Origin: Kitasatospora atroaurantiaca
Lineage (GTDB): Bacteria; Actinomycetota; Actinomycetes; Streptomycetales; Streptomycetaceae
Length of the DNA stretch: 64,000 nt
Assembly (NCBI RefSeq): GCF_007828955.1
Contig: NZ_VIVR01000001.1
Span: 4,836,001-4,900,000 of the forward strand
Direction of reading: 5' to 3'
A program made the position numbers and the translations under genes. Numbering within the stretch: the stretch's first letter is position 1; each line of letters starts with the position of its first letter. Below, one piece after another: positions 49,434 to 58,002 of this stretch. The notes below the pieces were generated by a model, which was not told the origin of the DNA, made no database searches, and saw nothing but the letters and a program-made list of their open reading frames with translations.

Positions 49434-49483
49434 GGCGTCAGCCTACGGGTCGGTACGGGAGGACCGGCGGTTACCCTGCTGGA

Positions 49484-49894
49484 GTGACCGCAGAAACCAT
49501 CGCCCAGAGCCCCGCCAGGCCCACCCCGCTGCTCGTCGGCGCCGTCATCACCGCGCTGGAGGGGGCCGCGCTGGCCGGCTGGGGGATCTACGACATGATC
49601 ACCGGGCTGCTCGGCGACCCGGTGGCGCTCGGCCGCAGCGAGGCCGGCGGTGTGGTGCTGCTGCTGATGGGGCTGCTGCCGCTGCTGGCCGGCTGGTCCC
49701 TGCTGAAGCTCCGCCGCTGGGGGCGCAGCCCGGCCGTGCTGACCAACTCGATCTGCCTGCCGGTCGCCTACTACATGTGGCAGCCCGGGGGCGCGGTGGC
49801 CGTCGTCGCGGTGGTCGTCGCCCTGCTCGGCCTGGCCGGCATCGTGTCGCTGCTCAACCCGAAGGTCACCCAGGCCCTCTACGGCGATCGCTAG
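49484..49894 (+). CDS. small integral membrane protein
   Basis: A 136-residue protein with four hydrophobic helices (about 15-37, 55-75, 85-100 and 103-125) and very short loops. No catalytic motif is visible and the function is unknown. GTG 49484 gives MTAETIAQSPARPTP; it starts 50 nt from the divergent diacylglycerol kinase start, so the two share a compact promoter region. A copy of the palindromic element follows 10 nt after the stop. Confidence 0.8.
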   Translation: MTAETIAQSPARPTPLLVGAVITALEGAALAGWGIYDMITGLLGDPVALGRSEAGGVVLLLMGLLPLLAGWSLLKLRRWGRSPAVLTNSICLPVAYYMWQPGGAVAVVAVVVALLGLAGIVSLLNPKVTQALYGDR

Positions 49895-49904
49895 CGCACC
49901 GACA

Positions 49905-49976
49905 GGGGCGCGGGGAACCGCGCGAGACGGAAGGTCCGGTCCTGAGCCTTCCGCTGCGCGCGGTTCCCCGCGCCCC
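49905..49976. repeat. palindromic intergenic element, copy 7 (compensatory variant)
   Basis: The left arm reads GGGGCGCGGGGAACCGCGCG and the right arm CGCGCGGTTCCCCGCGCCCC. Relative to other copies the T-A pair in AACTGCGCG is replaced by C-G on both arms, preserving pairing. The inner CGGAAGG/CCTTCCG stem is kept. It lies between convergent genes. Confidence 0.9.
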
Positions 49977-49989
49977 TGTCAGTGAGCCC

Positions 49990-51030
49990 TCACTCCTCGA
50001 CGAGGAGCTTCTCCCGCAGCTGCGCCAGGGTGCGGGCCAGCAGTCGGGACACGTGCATCTGTGAGATGCCCACCTCGGCCGCGATCTGAGACTGCGTCAT
50101 GTTCCTGAAGAACCGCAGCACCAGGATCTTCTGCTCCCGCGGGGGCAGCTGAGCCAGCAGAGGCTTGAGCGACTCGCGGTACTCGACGCCCTCCAGGGCC
50201 TCGTCCGTCGCCCCCAGGGTGTCCGCCACCGCGGGCGACTCGTCGTCGCTGTCCGGTACGTCCAGCGAGAGCGTGCTGTACGCGTTGGCGGACTCCAGGC
50301 CCTCCAGCACGTCCTCCTCGGAGATCCCGAGGTGCTCCGCCAGCTCGTGCACCGTGGGCGAGCGTCCGTGCCGCTGGGAGAGTTCGCTGGTCGCCGTGGT
50401 CAGCGAGAGCCGGAGCTCCTGCAGCCGTCTCGGGACCCGGACCGCCCAGCCCTTGTCCCGGAAGTGCCGCTTGATCTCGCCGACGATGGTCGGGGTGGCG
50501 TACGTGGAGAACTCCACCCCGCGCTCGTGGTCGAAGCGGTCCACCGACTTGATCAGGCCGATGGTGGCGACCTGGGTCAGGTCGTCCAGCGGCTCGCCGC
50601 GGTTGCGGAACCGCCTGGCCAGGTGCTCGACCAGCGGGATGTGCATCCGGACCAGCTGGTTGCGCAGCTCGACCCGCTCGGGCGATCCCTCAGGGAGCGC
50701 CGACAGCCGGACGAACAGCGCCCGCGCGGCCTCCCGGTCCGGCGCACCGGAGCGGTGGGCCTGTGCGGGGACCGCACCGCGGACCACCTCGGCGGCGGCC
50801 TGCAGGTCCTCGTCGGTCGGCACCTCCTCGGCCGGTTGCTCCTGCTCCTGCTCCGGCGTCGGATCGGTCGGCTGGCTCATCCGATGGGCGTCCTTCGGGT
50901 GCACGTCGTCTACGGCGGTTCGGGCGTCGTACGGGGCGGCGGCGCTCGCCTGGGGCGGCACGGCCACGTCGGCGGTGGCGGCCGGGCTCCCGGCTGCACC
51001 TGTGCGGTCCAGATCACTCACGGCGATCAC
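49990..51030 (-). CDS. sigH: SigB/SigF-type stress sigma factor, SigH-like
   Basis: A 346-residue alternative sigma factor of the SigB/SigF group. Region 2 is near 135-200 (LARRFRNRGEPLDDLTQVATIGLIKSVDRFD), region 3 near 205-265 and region 4 at the C-terminus (LPPREQKILVLRFFRNMTQSQIAAEVGISQMHVSRLLARTL). The long acidic N-terminal extension contains further possible starts (GTG 51021; an ATG giving MSQPTDPTPEQEQ), reminiscent of the several isoforms of S. coelicolor sigma-H. It follows an RsbW-type gene. The name is by sequence and locus and concerns osmotic and developmental stress. Confidence 0.85.
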   Translation of the reverse strand: MIAVSDLDRTGAAGSPAATADVAVPPQASAAAPYDARTAVDDVHPKDAHRMSQPTDPTPEQEQEQPAEEVPTDEDLQAAAEVVRGAVPAQAHRSGAPDREAARALFVRLSALPEGSPERVELRNQLVRMHIPLVEHLARRFRNRGEPLDDLTQVATIGLIKSVDRFDHERGVEFSTYATPTIVGEIKRHFRDKGWAVRVPRRLQELRLSLTTATSELSQRHGRSPTVHELAEHLGISEEDVLEGLESANAYSTLSLDVPDSDDESPAVADTLGATDEALEGVEYRESLKPLLAQLPPREQKILVLRFFRNMTQSQIAAEVGISQMHVSRLLARTLAQLREKLLVEE

Positions 51031-51062
51031 CCGTTCCGTTCCGGGAGCACTTCACTTGGGTT

Positions 51063-51079
51063 GTACCGCAAGGCGGTAC
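51063..51079. promoter_or_regulatory. palindrome upstream of sigH
   Basis: GTACCGC-AAG-GCGGTAC is a perfect 7-bp inverted repeat, 33 nt upstream of the sigH start and 58 nt after the ushX stop. It may be an operator for sigH or a small hairpin between the two genes. Confidence 0.45.
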
Positions 51080-51136
51080 GGGGGAGCCGTACGCGCGGCG
51101 CGGGTGGCGCCGAACGTACGGCTTCACGGCCGGCCC

Positions 51137-51550
51137 TCACAGCTGGGCAGGTGCTCCGCCGCGCTTCTTGTGCAGGCTGATGCTCACCGTGTTGTCCGCG
51201 CCGACCGAGGACTCCACCTCGCCGGCCAGTGCGGAGAGCACCGTCCAGGCGAAGGTGTCCCGCTCGGGGGCCCGGCCGTCGGTGGTCGGTGCCGAGACGG
51301 TGACTCTGAGCGAGTCCCCGACCAGCCGGAACTCGCAGCTCAGAACGGAACCCGGCACCGCCTGCTGAAGCAGGATGGCGCAGGCTTCGTCCACCGCGAT
51401 CCGGAGATCCTCGATCTCGTCGAGAGTGAAGTCCAGCCGGGCCGCGAGGCCGGCCGTGGCCGTTCGCAGCACCGAGAGGTACGCCCCGGCCGCGGGCAGC
51501 CGGACCTCTACGAAGTCCTTCACTCCGGGCTCGCCGTCGATCTGGGACAC
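51137..51550 (-). CDS. ushX: RsbW-like anti-sigma factor of the sigH locus
   Basis: A 137-residue GHKL-fold serine-kinase-like anti-sigma factor. The N-box is visible as LRIAVDEACAILLQQA and the beta-strands LSCEFRLVGDSLRVTVSAP follow; the G-box is degenerate, as in many such proteins. It should bind and inactivate the adjacent SigH (known in S. coelicolor as UshX/RshA/PrsH). GTG 51550 (MSQIDGEPGVKDF) is chosen because AGGAGGTGA ends a few bases upstream; a TTG at 51619 without a ribosome site would add 23 low-complexity residues. Confidence 0.82.
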   Translation of the reverse strand: MSQIDGEPGVKDFVEVRLPAAGAYLSVLRTATAGLAARLDFTLDEIEDLRIAVDEACAILLQQAVPGSVLSCEFRLVGDSLRVTVSAPTTDGRAPERDTFAWTVLSALAGEVESSVGADNTVSISLHKKRGGAPAQL

Positions 51551-51784
51551 CCTCACCTCCTGGGTGACGCGCGGTGCTTGCGGCTCGGCGGCCGCGGCAC
51601 TTCCTGTTGCTTGGCTCAACTGCTTCGCCCCAACTGTCCAGAGGGGTGGTGCGGTACGTAGCGGTCATACCCACCCGGGAGAGGCCGGAACGCCGCGCAT
51701 CCGCCCGAGACGTTACCGCGATCCATGGGCGTATGTCGCGATCTCCGACCACCGTCACGGGAACGAGCGAACCCGGACCCGTTT

Positions 51785-52264
51785 CTACTGCCCCGCGCCG
51801 AGCGCGTCGAGTGCCTCGCCGGTGAGCCGGAAGACCGTCCAGTCGTCCATCGGGACCGCGTCCAGCGACCTGTAGAAGCCGATGGACGGCTCGTTCCAGT
51901 CGAGCACCGACCACTCCAGCCGCGAGTACCCGCGCTCCACGCAGATCCGGGCCAGCTCCGTCAGCAGGGCCTTGCCGTGGCCGCCACCGCGCTCGCTCGG
52001 CCGGACGTAGAGGTCCTCCAGGTAGATGCCGTGGGTGCCGCGCCAGGTCGAGAAGTTGCGGAACCAGAGCGCGAAGCCCACCGGCTCGCCGCTCGCGTCG
52101 TCCTCGGCGATCAGGCCGAAGACGGCCGGGTCGTCCCCGAACAGCGCCTCGCGCAGCTGCTCCTCGGTGGCCTGGGCCTCGTGCAGGGCCTTCTCGTACT
52201 CCGCGAGCTCGCGGATCATCGAGTGGATGACGGGGACGTCGGTGATTTCGGCGGTGCGGATCAT
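51785..52264 (-). CDS. GNAT acetyltransferase, diamine/spermidine N1-acetyltransferase-like
   Basis: A 159-residue GNAT protein similar in layout to SAT-type enzymes: IRELAEYEKALHEAQATEEQL near the N-terminus, VGFALWFRNFSTWRGTHGIYLEDLYVRPSERGGGHGKALL (acetyl-CoA loop ERGGGHGK) and SVLDWNEPSIGFYRSLDA. The acceptor may be a polyamine or a small amine, unproven. ATG 52264 is chosen for the standard MIRTAEITDVP start; upstream codons are in the leader. It appears monocistronic. Confidence 0.88.
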   Translation of the reverse strand: MIRTAEITDVPVIHSMIRELAEYEKALHEAQATEEQLREALFGDDPAVFGLIAEDDASGEPVGFALWFRNFSTWRGTHGIYLEDLYVRPSERGGGHGKALLTELARICVERGYSRLEWSVLDWNEPSIGFYRSLDAVPMDDWTVFRLTGEALDALGAGQ

Positions 52265-52348
52265 ACGGCGAGCGTACTCGGCGGCACCGACCTGGCGGGA
52301 CTGTCCTCGCGACGGTCGTGCGGAGCACCGGGCCGGCACGGGGTGCGG

Positions 52349-52717
52349 CTACTCGTCCCAGGCCTGGACGGAGGTCTGGTCGACGATCCGGCCGTCCCGG
52401 AGGTCCGCCACCGAGGTGACCAGCACCCGGGTGCCGTCGGGGTACTCGCAGGACTCCATGAACGCCACGTGATCGCCGTCGACCAGCACGCTCTCCAGCT
52501 TGTGCGTCATTTCCCGGCCGTACACGTCGCTCAGCATCTCGGAGATCGCGGAGCGCCCGTGCATCACCTTGGGGTGGCTGGGCTGGGTCTGGTGGTCCAC
52601 CATGCGGATCTCGGCGTCGTCCGAGTACAGGGTCAGCAGGGCCGAGGCGTCGGGCCCCTCGATGCCCCGGCGCAGGGCCTCGGTGTCGAAGGCGGTGGGT
52701 GCCGCCATGCTGCTCAT
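52349..52717 (-). CDS. NTF2-like (SnoaL-type) protein
   Basis: A 122-residue cone-shaped NTF2-like domain: ALRRGIEGPDASALLTLYSDDAEIRMVD, then HGRSAISEMLSDVYG and the curved-sheet strands HVAFMESCEYPDGTRVLVTS and DGRIVDQTSVQAW. Such proteins bind or isomerise small ligands; no catalytic pair can be assigned. ATG 52717 has AAGGAGA upstream, so the frame extending further 5' is not used. It is followed by the GNAT gene on the same strand after 84 nt. Confidence 0.8.
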   Translation of the reverse strand: MSSMAAPTAFDTEALRRGIEGPDASALLTLYSDDAEIRMVDHQTQPSHPKVMHGRSAISEMLSDVYGREMTHKLESVLVDGDHVAFMESCEYPDGTRVLVTSVADLRDGRIVDQTSVQAWDE

Positions 52718-52860
52718 GATGGTCTCCTTCGCTCGTTCGGACGAGCCGGACCCGGGCGATTCGACCCGTACCCATGAGCGTACGCCGCACCGCAGGAGCG
52801 GCACCCGGGGAAGGCCCGGCCGTCGGCGCCGCCGACGACCGGGCCTGTGCGAGGCGGGTG

Positions 52861-53292
52861 TCAGTCCTGCGACTGCTCGCACTCGTGGAGCACGTACTGG
52901 TCCACGTCGAGCGACGCTCCGGCCGTGGCCAGCCACCTGATCAGCTCCGCGCCGAGAAAGATGCCCTTCTCCGCGGTACCGTCCGGGTCCTGGATCCGCT
53001 GGACGATCACCAGCGAGACGTCGGCCGCCCCGCTCTCGGCGAGGGCGCCCAGCGCGGCGGCGAACTCCGTACCCCAGGCCAGGACGGACGGTTCGAGATC
53101 CTCCGGCCTGGCACCGGCCTCGGGAGCGACGGCGCGTCGGATCCAGCTGGTGTGACCGCGCGGAGGAAGCTCGGGACGGCGGCGGCTGCCGATCGCCGAC
53201 GACTCGTCAGGCTCCGCGTTCAGCCGCGCGGTGATGTCCGACGGCTGGAGCGAGGAGCTGACGACCCGGACGTACATCTGGAACGCGCTCAC
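52861..53292 (-). CDS. DUF4279 protein, candidate immunity protein
   Basis: A 143-residue protein with the DUF4279 pattern: FQMYVRVVSSSLQPSDITARLNAEPDES, HTSWIRRAV, and GIFLGAELIRWLATAGASLDVDQYVL near the end. Its GTG start overlaps the stop of the giant toxin-like gene by 4 nt (GTGA), the arrangement expected for a toxin-immunity pair, and DUF4279 proteins often sit beside polymorphic toxins. It has no signal peptide, so it would protect from the cytoplasm. Immunity is inferred from context; no binding interface can be read from sequence. Confidence 0.8.
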   Translation of the reverse strand: MSAFQMYVRVVSSSLQPSDITARLNAEPDESSAIGSRRRPELPPRGHTSWIRRAVAPEAGARPEDLEPSVLAWGTEFAAALGALAESGAADVSLVIVQRIQDPDGTAEKGIFLGAELIRWLATAGASLDVDQYVLHECEQSQD

Positions 53293-56200
53293 GGGATGTA
53301 CCTGTAGTTCGTCGGCACCAGGATCTTTCCGTCCTTGCTCATCAGGATGATGCGGCCCGCGCCGTCGCGCACCGCGTCGAACCGGGAGACGGCCTTGCCG
53401 ACCCAGTCCTCCTTGAAGCCGTGCGGGTCCTCGCCGAGCGAGGCGAGTGCCTTCTCCAGCTGCTTCTCCTTGATCTTGACCAGCGAACCACGGTCGATCG
53501 CGGCCGCGTCCGGGATCTCACCGGCGATGAACCCGCAGGTGGCGGCGCGCGGCGCGACGGCGGTGTGCGCGGACTTCGCCGACGCGGCCTTCGTCACCGC
53601 CTTGACCGGGCAGCCCGGCGCCTTCCTGGCCCGCTCGATGAGCTTGCGGGCCCGGTCGAGGACCCGCTTGGCGGCCTCGGTCTCCTCGAAGAACTTCGCG
53701 ATGCCGCCGCTGATCCTGACGATGGCCTTGCTGACCGCCGGCAGCTTGCCGATCACGACGATCAGGCTGCCCACGTTGACCAGCGTCCAGAGGCAGCCCT
53801 CGACGTCCCCGTCCGCGAAGCACTTCTTGGCATCGGTGACGCCCAGCACGTCGAGGAGGATCTGACCGCCGTTCTCCTTGACCCAGTCGAGGACGTCCTG
53901 CGAGGCCTCGGCACGGGCCTTGCGGTAGGCGTCCACGCAGCTCTGGCCGCACTGGGCCAGCAGGATCTTCTCCTCGTCGGCGGTCAGCTCCGGGCCCGGG
54001 CTGCTGCCGTCGGAGGCCATCGCCGCCTGGCGGGCCGCCAGTTCGTCGGCCCGTTCCTTCTCCTCGGTACGCGTGGCCGCCTGATCCGCCTGTTCGGCGT
54101 CGCTGCGGGCGTTGGCGGCGGCCTTCTCGGCCGCGACGGCGTCCTGGTCGGCCCGGGTCGCCGTGGAGCGTGCGGTGGCCGCGTCGCTCTCGGCCGCGCT
54201 CGCGGCCCTGCGGGCACTTGCGGCGTCCTGCTCGGCGGCGGTGGCCGAGGAGCGGGCGGCGGTCGCGTCGGTGGTCGCGTCGCGGGCGGAGATCGAGGCG
54301 TAGAACGCATCGGTCTGCGCCTGCATGTCGTACTTGCCGGTGTTGGCGTCGGCCAGCTTGGTCGCCTCGGCGTCGCTCGCCGCCTGGGCGGCGGACTCGC
54401 GTGCCCTCTGCAGCGACTTCGCGGCACTCGCGGCGTCGGCCGCGGCGTTGGCACTGGCCTGGGCCGCCGCCTTGGCGTCGGCGTCGGCCTTGGCCGCCAG
54501 AGCGGCAGCGTCCTTGGCGGCCTTCGCCGCCTCGTCGGCGCGGGCCTTGGCCACGTCCGCCTGCTGCTGCGCCAGGGTCTTGCCGCTCTGACCGACCAGG
54601 ACGGCGAGCGCCGCCGAGGAGTCGGTCTCCCGGAACGGGGTGCCGAGCGCGATGGCGTCGTTGCCGGCGCGGATCGCGGACGACGCCGCATCGCGCGCCG
54701 CCGCCGCGGCCTGAGCCGCCGCGAAGGCCTGACCGGCCGTACGGGCACTGTCGACGGCGGCCTGGTCGGCCTCCTTGCGGGAGGCGGCCGCGGCGACCCG
54801 GGCCTGCGCGGCGGCCGCGCCCGCCTTCTGGACCTGCTCGTTCGCGTTCTTGACGTTCTGCGCGGCCTGCTCGGAGGCCGCGATGGCGTCGGCGGCGGCG
54901 GCGTGCGAGGTCGCGGCCGCGGCTGCGGTGATGGCGGCGTCCGCCTGTGCCGCCTCGGATGCGGCCCTGGCGCGGGAGGCCGCACCCTCGGCCTGGGTCG
55001 CGGCGGTACGGGCGGCGACCGCGGCGGCGCTCGCGTCGTTCGCGGCCGACCGGGCGCCGGACGCGGCACTGGTGGCCTGGCCGGCGGCGGTCTTGGCGTC
55101 GTTCGCCGCCTGGCGGGTCTCCTGCGCGTCGGCGGTGCCCTCGGCGGCGGCCGCCGCGGCCTCCAGCGCCTTCTGCCGGGCAGCGGTGGAGTTCCGGTTG
55201 GCCTCGGCGGCCAGCGCGGCGTCCCGGGCCACGGAGGCCCTGCTCTCGGCGGCCTCGGCCGCCGCCGCCTTGTCGGCGGCGGTCTGACCGGCGGTCTGAG
55301 CGGCACTCAGCGCGGTTGCGGCACTGGCCCGCTGGCTCTGGGCGGTGGCTTCGGCCTGGGCGGCCTTGGTCCGTTCGGCGTCCGCCCGCGCGCGGGCGTC
55401 GGCGGCGTTGGCGCGCTCCTGGTCCGCGACGGCCCGCTTCTCGTGGGCATCGGCGGCAGCGGCCTTCGCGGTCTGCTCGGCCTGCTGGGCCTTCTCCTTG
55501 TCCGCCTTGGCGCGGGCGGCGGCCTGGGCGGCCCGGTCCGCCTGGGTGGCGGCGGCCGCGGCGGCGGCGTGGGCCTGGTCGGCGGCCTCCTGTGCGGCCG
55601 CGCGCTGGAACTCGGCCTTGGCCGCGTGCGACTGGGTGTCACCGAGGGAGTAGAGCGCCTTGCTGTCGGCCTGGGTGGCCGAGACGGCGTTCAGGGTCGC
55701 CTCGACCGCCTTGGCGGCGGACTGCGCGGCGGCGGCCTCGGCCTTGGTCACCTGCGCCGACTGCAGCGCGTAGGTCAGACCGCGTCCGTACGGCGTGCCG
55801 TTGGCGGCCGCGATCTTCCCGGCCTCGGTCTGCGCGGCGCTCGCCCGGTCGGCCTGGGTCTTCGCCGAGGCGGCGGCCTTCTGCGCGACGGCCAGCTGGG
55901 CGGAGATCGCCTTCTTCGCGTTGGCCATCTCTGTGGTGGCCTGGGTGAACTGGGCCGGCTTCGGGTAGTCCGAGTCCGTCTTCGGCCTGCCCTGCCAGTA
56001 CTTCTGGAAGACCAGCATCCGGCTCACGATGTACGCCTGGCCCTGGGCCTCGACCATCGCGTTCGACGCCGTCCGGACGTCCTTGTTGGCCTGGATGTCG
56101 GCGGCCGCGATGTCGGCGCGCTGCTTGGCCTGCGCGGCCTGCTCGGCCTGCCACTCGGCGTTCGCGGTGGCGACCACCTCGTCGAACAGGTGCAGCGGGT

Positions 56201-57659
56201 CCAGCGGCTCGGTGGTGTCGCACCCGGCCCACTGGATCTTGAGGTCCTCGACCTCCATCCGGAACTCGACCGAGTCCTTCGCCGGAGCCGCGGACGGGAA
56301 CCCGCCCAGGCGGATCCAGCGTGCGATCTGGTACGAGGACAGCGACTTCAGCCAGTCCTCGGAGGCGTAGAAGCCGTAGATGCCGCCCCAGGGCTGGTCC
56401 GCGGTGGCGGCCCTGCGCTCCTTCAGGATCGCGATCGCCCGGTCGAGCGCGGCCTGCGTCGGCTTGGGCGGCGGCGGGCCGTCGAAGTTCTTCTCCCCGC
56501 TGTCCAGCAGGAAGTCCCGCATCGCCTTGCCGTACTCCGGCGCGTGCAGGAACGTCATGTAGTCGGAGGTGTGGACCGCGTAGGGCGTGGTCACCTTGGC
56601 CCAGACGTCCTGCCGCGCGGTCTGCGCCTGGTTGGCGGCCCGCTGGTCGTTCTGGTCGTCCATCCGGGCGTTGCCCAGCGTGCCCATGCCCCAGGTGAAC
56701 ACCGCCTGGCGGGTGTCCACGGCTCGGCCGGCGGCCAGGCTCTGCGCCGCCACCGCCTTCACCTTCGGACCGCCCGCGTGCAGCCAGTTCCCGGTGACGC
56801 ACCGGTCGCTGCGCATCTGGGCGTCCGGGATCGCCACCGCCGAGGCCTCGATGTCCGGCAGCGCGCGCTGCCAGAGCCGGACCTCGTCCATCCGGCCCGG
56901 GAAGTAGTCGCCGGGCGTGCCGGCCCGGAGACCCCGGCCGACCTGGACCTCACCAGCGGCCTGCCAGGTCGCGGTGTGCGCGGCGGTCGACGCCAGGGCG
57001 CCGTTCACGTACAGCCGGATCTGGGCGGCGGCCGAGTCGTAGACGCCGGTGAGATGGGTCCAGTCGTTCGCGCCGGCCACCACCGCGGTGCCGTTCGCCG
57101 CGTCCCAGCCGGTCGTCTCCGAGTCGGCCCGCGGCATTCCGAACACCGGCTTGCCGTCCGGATTCACCTTCAGGTAGAAGCCGGACACCCGGCTGCCCGG
57201 CTGGGTGATCACCGAGTACGACTGGCCGGGAGCCTTGCCGAGCTGCACCCAGGCCGAGACCGTGAAGGACTGGTCGGTGGGCAGCGTGACCGGGACGGAC
57301 AGGTAGTCGTCCACACCGTCGAGGCGCAGCGTCCGGCCGCCGGAGCCCAGGTTGCCCCAGATCGCCTCGTTGTCGGTCCGCGCACCGGCGAACACGCCGT
57401 TGTGGTGAGCTGCCCGGGGGCCGCCCTCGATGGTGTTCGGGGTGTAGTCCGGCTCGCTCCACTCGAAGTCGTAGTGGGCCAGCTCGCCGTTGACCGCGTG
57501 GCCCGGGGCCGGATCGGCCGCCTTCGGCGCGACCTGCTGGGGGACGGCGTGGGCCACCGACATCACCAGCGACGTGGCCGTCGCGAGGGCGGTGACGGTC
57601 ATCGCCCGGGCCAGGGCACGACGTACCCGGCCTGCCCTTATCGGGACTTTCCTGTGCAT
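53289..57659 (-). CDS. secreted polymorphic-toxin-like protein: LamG, Ala-rich coiled coil, C-terminal toxin-type domain
   Basis: A 1456-residue exported protein. Order: signal peptide (1 to about 40, ending SVAHA), LamG/concanavalin-like domain (about 65-265, with FTVSAWVQLG and GRMDEVRLWQRAL), a helical domain with conserved Trp (about 300-500), and about 700 residues of Ala/Gln/Glu-rich heptad-like coiled coil (about 520-1265). A pre-toxin segment follows with ILLDVLGVTDAKKCFADGD and one hydrophobic helix (about 1270-1375), then a C-terminal 80-residue domain. That domain (LGEDPHGFKEDWVGKAVSRFD...; His1413, Lys1416) looks like a small RNase-type toxin tip but I cannot name its family. ATG 57659 has AGGAGA upstream. 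Confidence 0.82.
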   Translation of the reverse strand: MHRKVPIRAGRVRRALARAMTVTALATATSLVMSVAHAVPQQVAPKAADPAPGHAVNGELAHYDFEWSEPDYTPNTIEGGPRAAHHNGVFAGARTDNEAIWGNLGSGGRTLRLDGVDDYLSVPVTLPTDQSFTVSAWVQLGKAPGQSYSVITQPGSRVSGFYLKVNPDGKPVFGMPRADSETTGWDAANGTAVVAGANDWTHLTGVYDSAAAQIRLYVNGALASTAAHTATWQAAGEVQVGRGLRAGTPGDYFPGRMDEVRLWQRALPDIEASAVAIPDAQMRSDRCVTGNWLHAGGPKVKAVAAQSLAAGRAVDTRQAVFTWGMGTLGNARMDDQNDQRAANQAQTARQDVWAKVTTPYAVHTSDYMTFLHAPEYGKAMRDFLLDSGEKNFDGPPPPKPTQAALDRAIAILKERRAATADQPWGGIYGFYASEDWLKSLSSYQIARWIRLGGFPSAAPAKDSVEFRMEVEDLKIQWAGCDTTEPLDPLHLFDEVVATANAEWQAEQAAQAKQRADIAAADIQANKDVRTASNAMVEAQGQAYIVSRMLVFQKYWQGRPKTDSDYPKPAQFTQATTEMANAKKAISAQLAVAQKAAASAKTQADRASAAQTEAGKIAAANGTPYGRGLTYALQSAQVTKAEAAAAQSAAKAVEATLNAVSATQADSKALYSLGDTQSHAAKAEFQRAAAQEAADQAHAAAAAAATQADRAAQAAARAKADKEKAQQAEQTAKAAAADAHEKRAVADQERANAADARARADAERTKAAQAEATAQSQRASAATALSAAQTAGQTAADKAAAAEAAESRASVARDAALAAEANRNSTAARQKALEAAAAAAEGTADAQETRQAANDAKTAAGQATSAASGARSAANDASAAAVAARTAATQAEGAASRARAASEAAQADAAITAAAAATSHAAAADAIAASEQAAQNVKNANEQVQKAGAAAAQARVAAAASRKEADQAAVDSARTAGQAFAAAQAAAAARDAASSAIRAGNDAIALGTPFRETDSSAALAVLVGQSGKTLAQQQADVAKARADEAAKAAKDAAALAAKADADAKAAAQASANAAADAASAAKSLQRARESAAQAASDAEATKLADANTGKYDMQAQTDAFYASISARDATTDATAARSSATAAEQDAASARRAASAAESDAATARSTATRADQDAVAAEKAAANARSDAEQADQAATRTEEKERADELAARQAAMASDGSSPGPELTADEEKILLAQCGQSCVDAYRKARAEASQDVLDWVKENGGQILLDVLGVTDAKKCFADGDVEGCLWTLVNVGSLIVVIGKLPAVSKAIVRISGGIAKFFEETEAAKRVLDRARKLIERARKAPGCPVKAVTKAASAKSAHTAVAPRAATCGFIAGEIPDAAAIDRGSLVKIKEKQLEKALASLGEDPHGFKEDWVGKAVSRFDAVRDGAGRIILMSKDGKILVPTNYRYIP

Positions 57660-57802
57660 TGTGTCGCCGTTCTCCTGAGTGGGGATCACTTCGCCCCAGG
57701 AGGCGGCGGCGGCGTCGCAGAGCGCCGTGCGCTGATCAAGCGTCAGATCTGGGCCCACCCCCCGAGGGCATGCGAATACTCACACGCGGAGATCCGGGAA
57801 CG

Positions 57803-57847
57803 GCACCCCCGTCCGGCGGGGGGAGCTCCCCGCCGGACGGGGGGTGC
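57803..57847. terminator. strong GC hairpin between sodN and the toxin-like gene
   Basis: A stem of about 20 bp (left arm from 57803, GCACCCCCGTCCGGCGGGG; right arm ending 57847) with one bulge. It lies 144 nt upstream of the toxin-like gene start, and may end readthrough from sodN. Confidence 0.65.
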
Positions 57848-57850
57848 GGT

Positions 57851-57901
57851 CATCGGGCCTGCGCCATCAGGTCGGCCTCATCAGGTCCGCGTCATCAGGT
57901 C
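57851..57901. repeat. four direct repeats with 14-nt period
   Basis: CATCGGGCC at 57851, then CATCAGGTC at 57865, 57879 and 57893: exactly 14 nt apart, about 1.3 helical turns. No gene covers them. They lie between two hairpins in the sodN-toxin gap and their role is unknown. Confidence 0.7.
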
Positions 57902-57914
57902 TGTGCCGGGAACA

Positions 57915-57971
57915 CGACCGCACCCGGCCTTCGGCGCTCCGAGGTGGAGCCCCGCGGACCGGGTGCGGTCG
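57915..57971 (-). terminator. sodN terminator
   Basis: A perfect 13-bp stem CGACCGCACCCGG (57915-57927) with 57959-57971, enclosing a nested GGCGCTCC/GGAGCCCC hairpin. It begins 32 nt after the sodN stop. Confidence 0.85.
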
Positions 57972-58002
57972 GTGCTGGTGCCGGATGCGGCGAGCCGGTG
58001 GC

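Noticed and set aside
53984..55700. Repeated DNA in the coiled-coil region as a CRISPR or satellite
   Set aside because: The periodicity is that of Ala-rich heptad codons in a coding frame; there are no exact repeats with unique spacers.
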